Shown: one piece after another, positions 1 through 6,794 of the stretch
How positions within the stretch are numbered: the stretch's first letter is position 1
How the letters are laid out: each line of letters begins with the position of its first letter
Assembly: GCA_021796905.1 (NCBI GenBank)
Contig: JAKABK010000001.1
Location: forward strand, 1 to 16,031
Length of the DNA stretch: 16,031 nucleotides
Source of the DNA: Actinomycetes bacterium
GTDB lineage: Bacteria; Actinomycetota; Acidimicrobiia; Acidimicrobiales; Palsa-688
Reading direction: 5' to 3'
Notes under the pieces: generated by a model
What the model was told of the DNA's origin: nothing
Database searches by the model: none
What the model saw: only the letters and a program-made list of their open reading frames with translations
Position numbers and translations under genes: made by a program

Positions 1-907
1 CGTCGCGGGCGGCGACCACCGCTGCCCTGCTCGGCGGGGCGACCGACGGGGATGGCGGGGCGAGGTGGGATGTCGGCGGGGCGACCGACGGAGAGGGCTC
101 GGTCGCCAGGACGGGCCCGGTCGGCGGGGCGCCCGACGGGGATGGCGGGGTGGGCGGGGCGAGGTGGGAGGTCGGCGGGGCGGGGGCCCCCGAGGACGGC
201 CAGCGTTCCCGCAGGACCACCGAGTCGAGCGGCAGGCGGGCGGACCAGCCCCGACGTTCGAGGCCGGGTGCGGGGGGGCGCTCGTCGGGCCAACCGACGC
301 ACAGCCACCCGAGGGTCTCGACCCCGTCGGGGGCGCCTACCAGGTCCCGCAGGTCGTCGGGCCGGAAGAGGGTGACCCATCCGACCCCGAGGCCTTCCGC
401 CCGGGCAGCCAACCACAGGTTCTCGATGGCGCAAGCGCACGACCACAGGTCGGTGTCGGCGAAGGTCGCCCTGCCGAGCACCCCGCCCGCAGCCGCCCGC
501 CGGTCGCAGCACACGACGATCCCGACCGGCGCCTCCCGGATGCCCTCCAGGTCGAGGTCGAGCAGGTGGCGCCCGGAGCGTTCGTCCATGCCGGCGGCCT
601 GGGCCAGGCGTTGGCGGTCGGCGAGGATCGCCGCCCGTTGGCGGGTCACGGCGTCCTCGACCAGCACGAACCGCCACGGCTGGGAGTGCCCGACCGACGG
701 CGCCGCGTGCGCCGCCTCGAGGATCCGGCGAAGTGTCCCCGGCTCGACCGGGTCGGGTCGGAAGCGGCGGATGTCCCGGCGGGCGGTGACCAGCCGGGCG
801 AAGCCCTCCACCGCTGCCGCCCCCATCGACCAGCCTGTCGGGTCCGCGGCGCGTTCCGCCGCGCTGGTCGGGTCGCCGACGGTCGGGATCGGCCGGGCCC
901 AGGTCAC
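1..907 (-). CDS. bluB: 5,6-dimethylbenzimidazole synthase (BluB), 5' part of a probable BluB-CobT fusion; cut by window edge
   Basis: BluB is a flavin-dependent nitroreductase-fold enzyme that fragments reduced FMN to 5,6-dimethylbenzimidazole, the lower ligand of cobalamin. The visible 302 codons carry family landmarks: ARRDIRRFRPDP near residue 45, a flavin-site APSVGHSQPWRFV segment, EGLGVGWVTLF, and the closing GWLCVGWPDERP followed by RGW. After about residue 238 comes a low-complexity Pro/Ala/Ser linker encoded by tandem repeats. The frame then stays open to the edge, ending SRAAVVAARD, which could be the start of a CobT phosphoribosyltransferase domain (inference). I chose GTG at 907 because it lies 7 bases behind a -10 box. 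The internal ATG at 826 (residue 28) is an alternative, and its protein would still contain the whole BluB domain. BluB identity is secure. The CobT fusion is only suggested. Confidence 0.88.
   Translation of the reverse strand, partial: MTWARPIPTVGDPTSAAERAADPTGWSMGAAAVEGFARLVTARRDIRRFRPDPVEPGTLRRILEAAHAAPSVGHSQPWRFVLVEDAVTRQRAAILADRQRLAQAAGMDERSGRHLLDLDLEGIREAPVGIVVCCDRRAAAGGVLGRATFADTDLWSCACAIENLWLAARAEGLGVGWVTLFRPDDLRDLVGAPDGVETLGWLCVGWPDERPPAPGLERRGWSARLPLDSVVLRERWPSSGAPAPPTSHLAPPTPPSPSGAPPTGPVLATEPSPSVAPPTSHLAPPSPSVAPPSRAAVVAARD
31..190. repeat. Imperfect tandem repeats encoding the BluB linker
   Basis: Four degenerate copies start with TCGGCGGGGCG at 31, 73, 121 and 172, with spacing of 42, 48 and 51 bases, all multiples of three. 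Read on the minus strand they encode an Ala/Pro/Ser-rich linker with recurring SVAPPTSHLAPP-like segments. They lie inside the open reading frame and keep the phase. This suggests a flexible interdomain tether that grows and shrinks by replication slippage. Confidence 0.8.
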
Positions 908-914
908 CCGCCGT

Positions 915-920
915 ACGCTA
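915..920. promoter_or_regulatory. Shared divergent -10 box for bluB (minus) and tryptophan dioxygenase (plus), both leaderless
   Basis: The 20-bp gap holds TACGCTA at 914-920. On the plus strand TACGCT (914-919) is a TANNNT -10 element with 8 bases to the ATG at 928. On the minus strand TAGCGT (920-915) is a -10 element with 7 bases to the GTG at 907. Both spacings fit transcription starting at or next to the start codon, as in leaderless actinobacterial mRNAs. No Shine-Dalgarno sequence precedes either start. Any -35 contacts would lie inside the opposite gene. This is a sequence prediction only. Confidence 0.6.
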
Positions 921-927
921 CGGCGCG

Positions 928-1728
928 ATGGCCCGTGACTCCACCTACGGCGACTACCTGCACCTCGGTGAGCTGCTCGGTCTCCAACGGCCGCTCGCTC
1001 GGCCCGAGCACCACGACGAGCTGCTCTTCATCGTCATGCACCAGACCTGCGAGCTGTGGTTCGAGGTGGTCCGCCACGAGCTGCGGGCGGTCTCGGCCTG
1101 CCTCGAGTCCGACCGGCCCCGCCCGGCGTTCAAGGCGGTCGCCCGGGTCAAGTCGATCCTGCACAGCCTCACCGACCAGTGGGCGGTGCTCGCCACCCTG
1201 ACACCCTCCGACTACGCCGGGTTCCGATCCGCGCTCGGGACCTCCTCGGGCTTCCAGTCCTACCAGTACCGGGCGATCGAGCACGCGCTCGGGGCCAAGG
1301 ACCGGCGGGTCACCGAGCGAGCCGAGGCCGATCCCCTCGCCCGGGAGATGCTCGCCGACAGTCTCGCTCGCCCGAGCGTCTACGACCAGTTCCTCTCGTG
1401 GTTGGCCCGCCGGGGCTACCCGGTGCCCGCAGAGGTGCTCGGCCGGGACGTCACCGTCACCTGGTCGTTCACCCCGGCGCTGGTGCCGGTCCTGCGAGAG
1501 ATCTACGAGCGGACCACCGAGCACTGGGTGGCCTACGAGGCGTGCGAGGAGCTGGTCGACCTGGAGGACAGTTTCAGGCTGTGGCGGTTCCGCCACCTCC
1601 AGACCGTGGAGCGGATCATCGGCACCAAGCCCGGGACCGGGGGGTCCGACGGGGTCGGGTACCTGCGGGCCGCCGTCGACCGGAGGTTCTTCCCGGAGCT
1701 GTTCGCGGTCCGGGCGGAAGTCGGCTGA
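928..1728 (+). CDS. kynA: Tryptophan 2,3-dioxygenase
   Basis: This heme enzyme opens the indole ring of L-tryptophan with O2 to give N-formylkynurenine, the first step of the kynurenine pathway. The 266-residue protein has the family signatures in order: YGDYLHLGELL at the N-terminus; HHDELLFIVMHQTCELWFE with H38 matching the active-site histidine; SSGFQSYQYRAIE near 107-118 with the substrate-binding arginine; SVYDQFL; RFRHLQTVERIIG with H223 as the likely proximal heme ligand; and GTGGSDGVGYL near the C-terminus. Length is normal for bacterial members (about 260-290). The usual Tyr in HQTYELW is Cys here (C41). No kynurenine formamidase or kynureninase is adjacent, so the rest of the pathway must be elsewhere or absent. 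ATG at 928 is 8 bases after a -10 box and 20 bases from the divergent bluB start. Confidence 0.95.
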   Translation: MARDSTYGDYLHLGELLGLQRPLARPEHHDELLFIVMHQTCELWFEVVRHELRAVSACLESDRPRPAFKAVARVKSILHSLTDQWAVLATLTPSDYAGFRSALGTSSGFQSYQYRAIEHALGAKDRRVTERAEADPLAREMLADSLARPSVYDQFLSWLARRGYPVPAEVLGRDVTVTWSFTPALVPVLREIYERTTEHWVAYEACEELVDLEDSFRLWRFRHLQTVERIIGTKPGTGGSDGVGYLRAAVDRRFFPELFAVRAEVG

Positions 1729-1738
1729 TCCTTGCTGG

Positions 1739-1744
1739 TACGGT
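1739..1744 (+). promoter_or_regulatory. Probable leaderless -10 box for the DsbA-family gene
   Basis: TACGGT (TANNNT) sits 11 bases after the kynA stop and exactly 7 bases before the GTG at 1752, the same geometry as the other leaderless starts in the window. There is no purine-rich ribosome-binding site. It may give the downstream genes their own transcript beside read-through from kynA. The hexamer is short, so chance matches are possible. Confidence 0.45.
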
Positions 1745-1751
1745 CGGTCGG

Positions 1752-2417
1752 GTGCCGGTGGAGGTCTACTTCGACCCGATGTGCCCCTGGGCCTACCGGA
1801 CGTCGATCTGGCTCCGGGAGGTCCGGCGCATGCTCGGGATCGAGATCGACTGGCGGTTCTTCAGCCTGGAGGAGGTCAACCGGGAGGAGGGGAAGAAGCA
1901 TCCCTGGGAGCGGGCCTGGTCCTACGGCTGGTCGCAGATGCGGGTCGGGGCCCTGCTGCGGCGCGACGGCCCCGACCTGGTGGACCGCTGGTACGCGGCG
2001 GTGGGGGAGGCGTTCTTCGAGCGGGGCGAGCCGACCTTCACCCCCGAAGGGGCCCGTTCGGTCCTCGCCGGGCTCGGTGTCGACCCGGCCCGGGTCGACG
2101 AGGCCCTCGCCGATCCGAGCACCGGTGACGAGGTGCTCGCCGACCATCGGCGCTGCGTCGAACGCCACGGCGGCCACGGGGTGCCCACCCTCGTGCTCGA
2201 CGGCGGGGTGGCGGTGTTCGGCCCGGTGGTCCTCGACCCGCCGGGCGGTCCCGCTGCGGTGAGGCTCTGGGAGCTGGTCGAGGGTTGGCAGGAGATCCCG
2301 ACCCTCTACGAGCTGCGCCGGCCGAAGACCCCGGCGGACCGCTCGGCCATCGAGGCGGCGTTCGCCACCTACCTCGACGCCCGGGCGTGGCGGACCGTGG
2401 AGCACCCGGCGCCGTGA
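1752..2417 (+). CDS. DsbA/2-hydroxychromene-2-carboxylate isomerase-fold protein, mycothiol-dependent nitroreductase (Rv2466c) type
   Basis: The 221-residue protein has a thioredoxin fold with a helical insertion. It opens with a beta strand, VPVEVYFDPMCPWAYRTS, carrying the active-site CPWA (C11), and closes with a cis-proline loop, HGVPTLVLDG (P145), then FGPVVLDPP and LYELRRPKTP. From memory, FDP.CPW..TS.W, GTPT and FGPVLS.IP also occur in Mycobacterium tuberculosis Rv2466c, a mycothiol-dependent reductase, so I place it in that group. Rv2466c has CPWC. Here the second Cys is Ala, leaving one catalytic thiol, which fits a monothiol or glutathione-transferase-like mechanism. The next gene is a mycothiol-dependent enzyme family member, overlapping by 4 bases (GTGA), which supports a shared low-molecular-weight thiol context. 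GTG at 1752 is chosen for its position behind a -10 box. Substrate is unknown. Confidence 0.75.
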   Translation: MPVEVYFDPMCPWAYRTSIWLREVRRMLGIEIDWRFFSLEEVNREEGKKHPWERAWSYGWSQMRVGALLRRDGPDLVDRWYAAVGEAFFERGEPTFTPEGARSVLAGLGVDPARVDEALADPSTGDEVLADHRRCVERHGGHGVPTLVLDGGVAVFGPVVLDPPGGPAAVRLWELVEGWQEIPTLYELRRPKTPADRSAIEAAFATYLDARAWRTVEHPAP

Positions 2418-3247
2418 CGGGAGAGGGGGACAGCTCGACCGACCGGAGCTTCATCGACTGCCTGGAAGACACTTGGGCCCATCTTTCCTCGCTGACCCAT
2501 GCTCTCGACGAGAGCGAATGGCACGCCCCCACCGAGTGCCCCGGGTGGGACGTGGCCGCCCACGTGGCTCACGTCGCCGGTACCGAGGCCACCCTGCTCG
2601 GCCGCCCCGCCCCGCCGTCGGCTCCGCCCGGGCCGCACGTGCGCAACCGCCTCGGCGAGATGAACGAGGCGTGGGTGCAGCACTGGCGCGGTCGGCCGAC
2701 CGCGGAGCTGGTCGCCGAGCTCGACGAGGTGACCGCCGCCCGGCTGTCGGCGCTGCGCGCGATGAGCGACGAGGAGCTGGCGCGGCCCGGGTGGAGCCCG
2801 ATCGGCGAGGTCCCCTACGCCACCTTCATGGGTATACGGGTGATGGACTGTTGGGTCCACGAGCAGGACATCCGCCAGGCGACCGGACGCCCGTGGCGCT
2901 TCGACGGCCCGGCCGCGCCGGCAGCGATCGAGCGGTTGATGTCGAGCCTCGGCTTCGTCGTCGGTAAACGGGTCGCGCCCGGCGAGGGGTGCAGCGTGGC
3001 GCTGGTCGTCTCCGTCGACGGTCATCAGCCCTGGGAGGCGACGTACACGATCGTCGGCGGGCGGGCGGTCCCCTCCGATCCGGGAACCGACCCGGTCGCC
3101 CGCGTCGGGCTCGGCGGTGAGACGTGGGTCCGTCTCGCCACCGGACGGCTCACCGGCGGGGACGCCCTGGCGGCGGGCCTGGTGCACCTGGACGGGGACC
3201 GCTCGATCGGGGAGCGGATCGTCGACAACCTCGCCCACATACCGTGA
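2414..3247 (+). CDS. Maleylpyruvate isomerase-family mycothiol-dependent enzyme
   Basis: The 277-residue protein has an N-terminal DinB-like four-helix domain (about 12-160) followed by the family's C-terminal domain. Visible signatures are TECPGWDVAAHVAHVAG near 40-55, with H50/H53 as candidate metal ligand, and VMDCWVHEQDIRQATGRP, where D145 and H149 occupy the usual ExxxH metal-binding pair, with Asp replacing Glu. Characterised relatives isomerise maleylpyruvate or transfer thiols using mycothiol and a divalent metal. The actual substrate here cannot be read from sequence, and no gentisate-pathway gene is nearby. The start is GTG at 2414, overlapping the preceding TGA as GTGA, which implies translational coupling. 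The end overlaps the next gene in the same way. Confidence 0.85.
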   Translation: MTGEGDSSTDRSFIDCLEDTWAHLSSLTHALDESEWHAPTECPGWDVAAHVAHVAGTEATLLGRPAPPSAPPGPHVRNRLGEMNEAWVQHWRGRPTAELVAELDEVTAARLSALRAMSDEELARPGWSPIGEVPYATFMGIRVMDCWVHEQDIRQATGRPWRFDGPAAPAAIERLMSSLGFVVGKRVAPGEGCSVALVVSVDGHQPWEATYTIVGGRAVPSDPGTDPVARVGLGGETWVRLATGRLTGGDALAAGLVHLDGDRSIGERIVDNLAHIP

Positions 3248-4158
3248 CCGGGCGCCGCCCCGGAGGCCCGTTCGTCGGGCCGGAGGCCCTCTCGGCCGTG
3301 CCCCGCCCGGTGGTGGTCGACGTGCGCTGGTACCCCGACGGACGGGACGGTCGGGCCGCGTACGAGGCCGGGCACCTCCCCGGAGCCGTCCACGTCGAGC
3401 TCGACAGGTGGCTAGCCGGCCCGCCCGATCCCTCCGAGGGACGACACCCGCTGCCCGACCCGGCGGTATTCGCCGAGGGCATGACCCGGGCGGGGATAGG
3501 GGACGGCACCCCGGTCGTCGCCTACGACGACGCCGGGGGGATCATCGCCGCCCGGCTGGTGTGGATGCTCAGAGCACTCGGAGAGGACGCCTCCTTGCTC
3601 GACGGCGGTCTCGACGCCTGGACCGGGCCGGTCGAGACCGGCCCGGGGCCCGACGGCGGGTCTGGTCGGCCGGCGCCGGAGTGGACCTCGCGACCCTGGC
3701 CGGCCGAGCGGATCGCGTCGATGGAGGAGGTCGAAGCGATCGCCGGTGCCGGGGTGGGCGGAGACGGGGCGGGCGGCGCCGGTGCCGGGGTGGGCGGAGA
3801 CGGGGCGCTCCCCGTACTGCTCGACGCCCGGGCGCGGGAGCGCTACGAGGGGGCCCCCGACTCCCTCGACCCCCGCGCCGGCCACATCCCCGGGGCGCGC
3901 AGCCTCGAGTGCCGGGACCACCTCGGGCCCGACGGGCGGCTCCTGCCCGACGATCAGCTGCGAGCCCGACTAGCGGCGGTCGGGGTCGTCGCCGGCGGGC
4001 CCGAGGTGATCTCGTCGTGCGGCTCGGGGGTCACCGCCTGCCACACGCTGCTCGTCATCGAGCGAATCGGTCTACCCCCCGGAAGGCTGTACGTCGGCTC
4101 CTGGTCGCAGTGGAGCCGCAGCGACCGCCCGGTGGTCACCGGTCCGGAACCCTGGTAG
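3244..4158 (+). CDS. Sulfurtransferase with two rhodanese domains (thiosulfate or 3-mercaptopyruvate type)
   Basis: The 304-residue protein carries two rhodanese domains. The N-terminal one (about 20-130) has DVRWYP, YEAGHLPGAVHVELD and VVAYDDAGG, where D95 stands in the loop position of the catalytic Cys, so it is structural, as usual in this family. The C-terminal one has DARARERYEG, GHIPGA and the active loop SCGSGVTACH with C259. The CGSGVTA loop is typical of the 3-mercaptopyruvate/thiosulfate sulfurtransferase group and moves sulfane sulfur to thiols or cyanide. A Gly/Ala-rich insertion between the domains (about 167-188) is encoded by a duplicated 30-bp unit. GTG at 3244 overlaps the previous stop as GTGA. 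Grouping with mycothiol-type enzymes suggests thiol or persulfide metabolism (inference). Confidence 0.9.
   Translation: MTGRRPGGPFVGPEALSAVPRPVVVDVRWYPDGRDGRAAYEAGHLPGAVHVELDRWLAGPPDPSEGRHPLPDPAVFAEGMTRAGIGDGTPVVAYDDAGGIIAARLVWMLRALGEDASLLDGGLDAWTGPVETGPGPDGGSGRPAPEWTSRPWPAERIASMEEVEAIAGAGVGGDGAGGAGAGVGGDGALPVLLDARARERYEGAPDSLDPRAGHIPGARSLECRDHLGPDGRLLPDDQLRARLAAVGVVAGGPEVISSCGSGVTACHTLLVIERIGLPPGRLYVGSWSQWSRSDRPVVTGPEPW
3742..3807 (+). repeat. Two identical 30-bp direct repeats inside the sulfurtransferase gene
   Basis: Copies at 3742-3771 and 3778-3807 are identical, each beginning GCCGGTGCCGGGG, and are separated by six bases, so the period is 36. They encode AGAGVGGDGA twice in frame, between the two rhodanese domains. 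Identity at every base suggests a recent slippage duplication. Confidence 0.9.
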
Positions 4159-4166
4159 CCGCGGGC

Positions 4167-5441
4167 GTGCGAGGCAGTGCCGGCGCCTCCGACCCGACCC
4201 GGCCGGAGGTCCGCCTCCGACGGATGAAGCTCACCGCCGTCGGCTTCCTCGCGGTCGCGGCGGCGGTCTTCGTCGCTTCGACGGTCGCTCTCGGACCGTC
4301 GAGCCTTCGGGGGTACCTGGTCGCCGGGTCGGAGGCGGCGATGGTCGGTGGGCTCGCCGACTGGTTCGCGGTGACCGCCTTGTTCCGCCGGCCGCTCGGG
4401 CTGCCGATCCCCCACACGGCGCTGGTCCCCCGCAAGAAAGACGAGCTGGCCACCAAGCTCGGGGAGTTCGTCACCGGGTACTTCCTCACCCCGGAGGTGC
4501 TCGAGGCGCAGGTGGCCGAGAGCCGGGTCGTCGAGCGGGTGGGGGTATGGCTGGCCGACCCGGACCACGCCACCCGGCTCGCCGGGGGGGTGGCCTCGGC
4601 CCTGGCCTCGGTCCTCGGGTCCTTCGACGCGACGGGCCTGGAGGAGCCGTTGTTGGACCTGGCCCGCCGCCACCGCGGTCCGCGTTCGTGGGCGCCGGCT
4701 CTCGGGCGGATCCTCGCCCGGGCGGTGGACGGGGGAGCGCAGCGACCGCTCGTGGACCTGCTCGCAGCCCGCTGCCGGGAGTACCTGGCGGCCCACGAGG
4801 CCGCCCTCCACCCGGTCGTGAAACGCTTCTTGGAGGAGCGCAACTGGCTCACCGCGTTGATGACCACCGACCGGCTGGTCAGCCGGCTGCTGCGCGACGC
4901 CCGGTCGGAGCTGGCCCGGATCGAGGAGCAACCCGACCATCCGGCTCGCCTGGCCCTCGAGGACCTGCTCCGCCGCCTCGCGTTCGACCTCCGTCACGAT
5001 CCCGACGCCGTCGCCCGGGTCGACGGGCTGTTCGCCAGGCTGCTCGACGACCCGCAGAGCTCGGGGTTGGTCCGTCGGGTGCTCGGGGACGCCCTGGACG
5101 GTCTGCGCCGCTCGCTCGACGACCCGGGCGGCCCGCTCGCGCACCGGGTAGCGGTGGCGATCGCCGAGCAGGGGCGTCGCGCGGCGACCGACACCCGGTT
5201 CCACGACGAGCTCGAGGGCGGTCTCCGCCGGGCGGTCGCCTGGGCGGTCGGTCGCTACGGCGGGGAGGTGACCGTATTGATCCGCCGGCAGGTCGAGGCG
5301 TGGCCGGCGGAGGCCGCTTCACGGCGCATCGAGCTGGCCGTCGGCCGGGACCTGCAGTACATCCGGCTCAACGGCACCGTCGTCGGCGCCCTCGCCGGAC
5401 TCGCGATCCACGCCGTCGGGGTGGCGCTCCCCCGGGCCTGA
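4167..5441 (+). CDS. DUF445 family membrane protein
   Basis: The 424-residue protein belongs to the DUF445 (YjiN-like) family, whose function is not known. The hallmark stretch is clear: GLADWFAVTALFRRPLGLP followed by PHTALVPRKKDELATKLGEF (about residues 64-103). A hydrophobic segment at about 22-42 and a second one at the very C-terminus (about 401-422, VVGALAGLAIHAVGVAL) suggest a hairpin-like anchoring with a long helical, charged middle part. I chose GTG at 4167, eight bases after the sulfurtransferase stop, because it keeps the basic RPEVRLRRMK run that commonly precedes the first membrane helix. ATG at 4224 (residue 20) is the alternative. It is the last gene of the plus-strand run, and its stop codon lies in a hairpin shared with the convergent gene. 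Confidence 0.88.
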   Translation: MRGSAGASDPTRPEVRLRRMKLTAVGFLAVAAAVFVASTVALGPSSLRGYLVAGSEAAMVGGLADWFAVTALFRRPLGLPIPHTALVPRKKDELATKLGEFVTGYFLTPEVLEAQVAESRVVERVGVWLADPDHATRLAGGVASALASVLGSFDATGLEEPLLDLARRHRGPRSWAPALGRILARAVDGGAQRPLVDLLAARCREYLAAHEAALHPVVKRFLEERNWLTALMTTDRLVSRLLRDARSELARIEEQPDHPARLALEDLLRRLAFDLRHDPDAVARVDGLFARLLDDPQSSGLVRRVLGDALDGLRRSLDDPGGPLAHRVAVAIAEQGRRAATDTRFHDELEGGLRRAVAWAVGRYGGEVTVLIRRQVEAWPAEAASRRIELAVGRDLQYIRLNGTVVGALAGLAIHAVGVALPRA

Positions 5442-5460
5442 GCTCCGGGTCCGCTCAGGC
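5436..5460. terminator. Hairpin between convergent genes containing both stop codons
   Basis: GCCTGAGC (5436-5443) pairs perfectly with GCTCAGGC (5453-5460) around a 9-base loop. The TGA of the DUF445 gene (5439-5441) and that of the minus-strand M20 gene (5457-5455) lie in opposite arms. There is no T-tract on either side, so it is not a classical intrinsic terminator. U-less hairpins are common at gene ends in high-GC actinobacteria, and it could act on both strands. Confidence 0.55.
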
Positions 5461-6708
5461 GGTCAGGGCCATCGCGGCGTGCAGCGCCACACCGTGGACC
5501 ATGGCGGGCTCGTCGACCATCATCCGGTTCGAGTGGTTGGGTGCCGGGCTGGCGTCGTCGGGGCGGGCGACGCCGAGGAAGGCCATCGAGCCCGGGACCT
5601 GCTGGAGCACGTAGGACCAGTCCTCCGCGCCCATCACCGGGGTGGGCATCGCCAGCACGTGGGCCTCGCCGAGCAGGGCGGTGGCGGTCCTGAGGGTCCG
5701 TTCGGCGGCGGCGGCGTCGTTGACCGTCACCGGGTAGCCGTTGTCGACCATGTCGACCACCGCGCTGCAGCGGTGGGCGGCGGCCACGTGCTCCGCGACC
5801 TCCCGCAACCCCTGGAGCAGGCGGTCCCGGCTGGCGTCGGAGACCGCCCTCATCGTGCCGTCGCAGTACGCGACCTCGGGGATCACGTTGAACGCGGTGC
5901 CGGTCTGGATGCGGGTCACGGTGAGCACCGCCGGGTCGAACGCCGGGACCCGCCGGGTGACCATCGTCTGGAGGGCGGTGACGATCTCGCACGCCACCGG
6001 GACCGGGTCGACGGCGTCGTGGGGCATCGAGGCGTGGCCGCCCCGCCCGGTGACGGTCACCCGGAACTCGTCGGCCGAAGCCATCAGCGTCCCGGGGCGG
6101 GTGGTGACCAGACCTGAGGGCAGGTTGGCGATGGCGTGGATCGCGAACGCCCGGTCGACCGGTCCGTGCCGCTCGAGGAGGCCCTCGTCGAGCATCAGCT
6201 TCGCTCCACCGTGACCCTCCTCTCCCGGCTGGAACATGAGCACCACCCGGCCCCGCAGCTGGGCGCGGCGGCGGCGTAGGAGACGTGCCGCCCCGACCAG
6301 CATCGCCATGTGGGTGTCGTGACCGCAGGCGTGCATCCGACCGTCGACCTCGGACGCGAAGTCCACGCCGGTGTCCTCGGGCATGGGCAGGGCGTCCATG
6401 TCCCCCCTGAGCAGGGTGGTCGGACCGGGCTCGTCACCGTCGAGGACCGCGACCACCGACGAGACCGTGCTGCCGGTCTCGACCCGCAGGTCGAGCCCGT
6501 CGAGGGCCTCGAGGACCGCCTGCTGGGTGCCGGGGAGATCGTTGCCGACCTCGGGGTGGGCGTGGAGCCGGCGTCGGAGGGCCACGGTGTCGTCGAGCAG
6601 CCCCCCGGCGTCGTCGAGGAGGCTGCGGTCGACCTCGGGACCGGGGGCGTCCCCGGTGACGCCGGGGCCCTGCTCGCTCGAGTGCGGACGTTCGGTGGAG
6701 TCGGTCAC
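5455..6708 (-). CDS. M20-family amidohydrolase (hippurate hydrolase / N-acyl amino acid amidohydrolase type)
   Basis: The 417-residue metallohydrolase is of the M20D/AmhX-HipO type. Signatures in order: LRRRLHAHPEVG; LLRGDMDALPM; ACGHDTHMAMLVGAA with C128 and H130; FQPGEEGHGG with E163/E164; the dimerisation-domain GRGGHASMPH; TGTAFNVIPE; VMGAEDWSYVLQ; and PNHSNRMMVDE with the last metal-ligand histidine. The family removes N-acyl groups from amino acids or cleaves similar amides. Substrate is not predictable from sequence. An acidic, Pro/Gly-rich N-terminus of about 25 residues precedes the catalytic domain. The GTG at 6708 is preferred because GGGAGGG lies just upstream. Upstream in-frame extension to 6942 would overlap the divergent mur gene and is Arg/Pro-rich nonsense. 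It is divergent from the peptidoglycan block; a functional link is unproven. Confidence 0.9.
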   Translation of the reverse strand: MTDSTERPHSSEQGPGVTGDAPGPEVDRSLLDDAGGLLDDTVALRRRLHAHPEVGNDLPGTQQAVLEALDGLDLRVETGSTVSSVVAVLDGDEPGPTTLLRGDMDALPMPEDTGVDFASEVDGRMHACGHDTHMAMLVGAARLLRRRRAQLRGRVVLMFQPGEEGHGGAKLMLDEGLLERHGPVDRAFAIHAIANLPSGLVTTRPGTLMASADEFRVTVTGRGGHASMPHDAVDPVPVACEIVTALQTMVTRRVPAFDPAVLTVTRIQTGTAFNVIPEVAYCDGTMRAVSDASRDRLLQGLREVAEHVAAAHRCSAVVDMVDNGYPVTVNDAAAAERTLRTATALLGEAHVLAMPTPVMGAEDWSYVLQQVPGSMAFLGVARPDDASPAPNHSNRMMVDEPAMVHGVALHAAMALTA

Positions 6709-6743
6709 GGTCCCTCCCGGGGTCGGCGGCTGCGCGGAGCCTA
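6709..6743 (-). promoter_or_regulatory. Promoter -10 and strong ribosome-binding site of the M20 gene
   Basis: On the minus strand TAGGCT (6743-6738) fits an actinobacterial -10 box and would give a leader of about 23 bases. GGGAGG (6718-6713) is a good Shine-Dalgarno sequence four bases before the GTG at 6708. This contrasts with the leaderless starts elsewhere in the window and fixes the start codon. A weak TTCGCC lies 18 bases upstream of the -10. Confidence 0.55.
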
Positions 6744-6794
6744 CCCAGGTGCCCCGGTCCGGGCGAAGGGCGACGGTCGTGGCATCGTGGCGGT

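Noticed and set aside
31..190. Repeats at the left edge as a CRISPR array
   Set aside because: The units are degenerate, differ in spacing (42, 48, 51), have no constant repeat with unique spacers, and encode an in-frame linker.
65..1201. Long plus-strand open frames opposite bluB
   Set aside because: The minus strand reads a clear BluB domain. The plus frames give Arg/Gly/Pro-rich sequence without any domain and run into the tryptophan dioxygenase gene in a different frame. They are GC-bias shadows.
928..5441. A complete kynurenine degradation operon
   Set aside because: Only tryptophan dioxygenase is recognisable. No kynurenine formamidase, kynureninase or 3-monooxygenase is present, so no pathway claim is made.
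6783..6788. CATCGT as a leaderless -10 box for the MurF-Alr gene
   Set aside because: It lies six bases before the ATG but lacks the first T of TANNNT, so it is too weak to annotate. The promoter of this gene remains undetermined.
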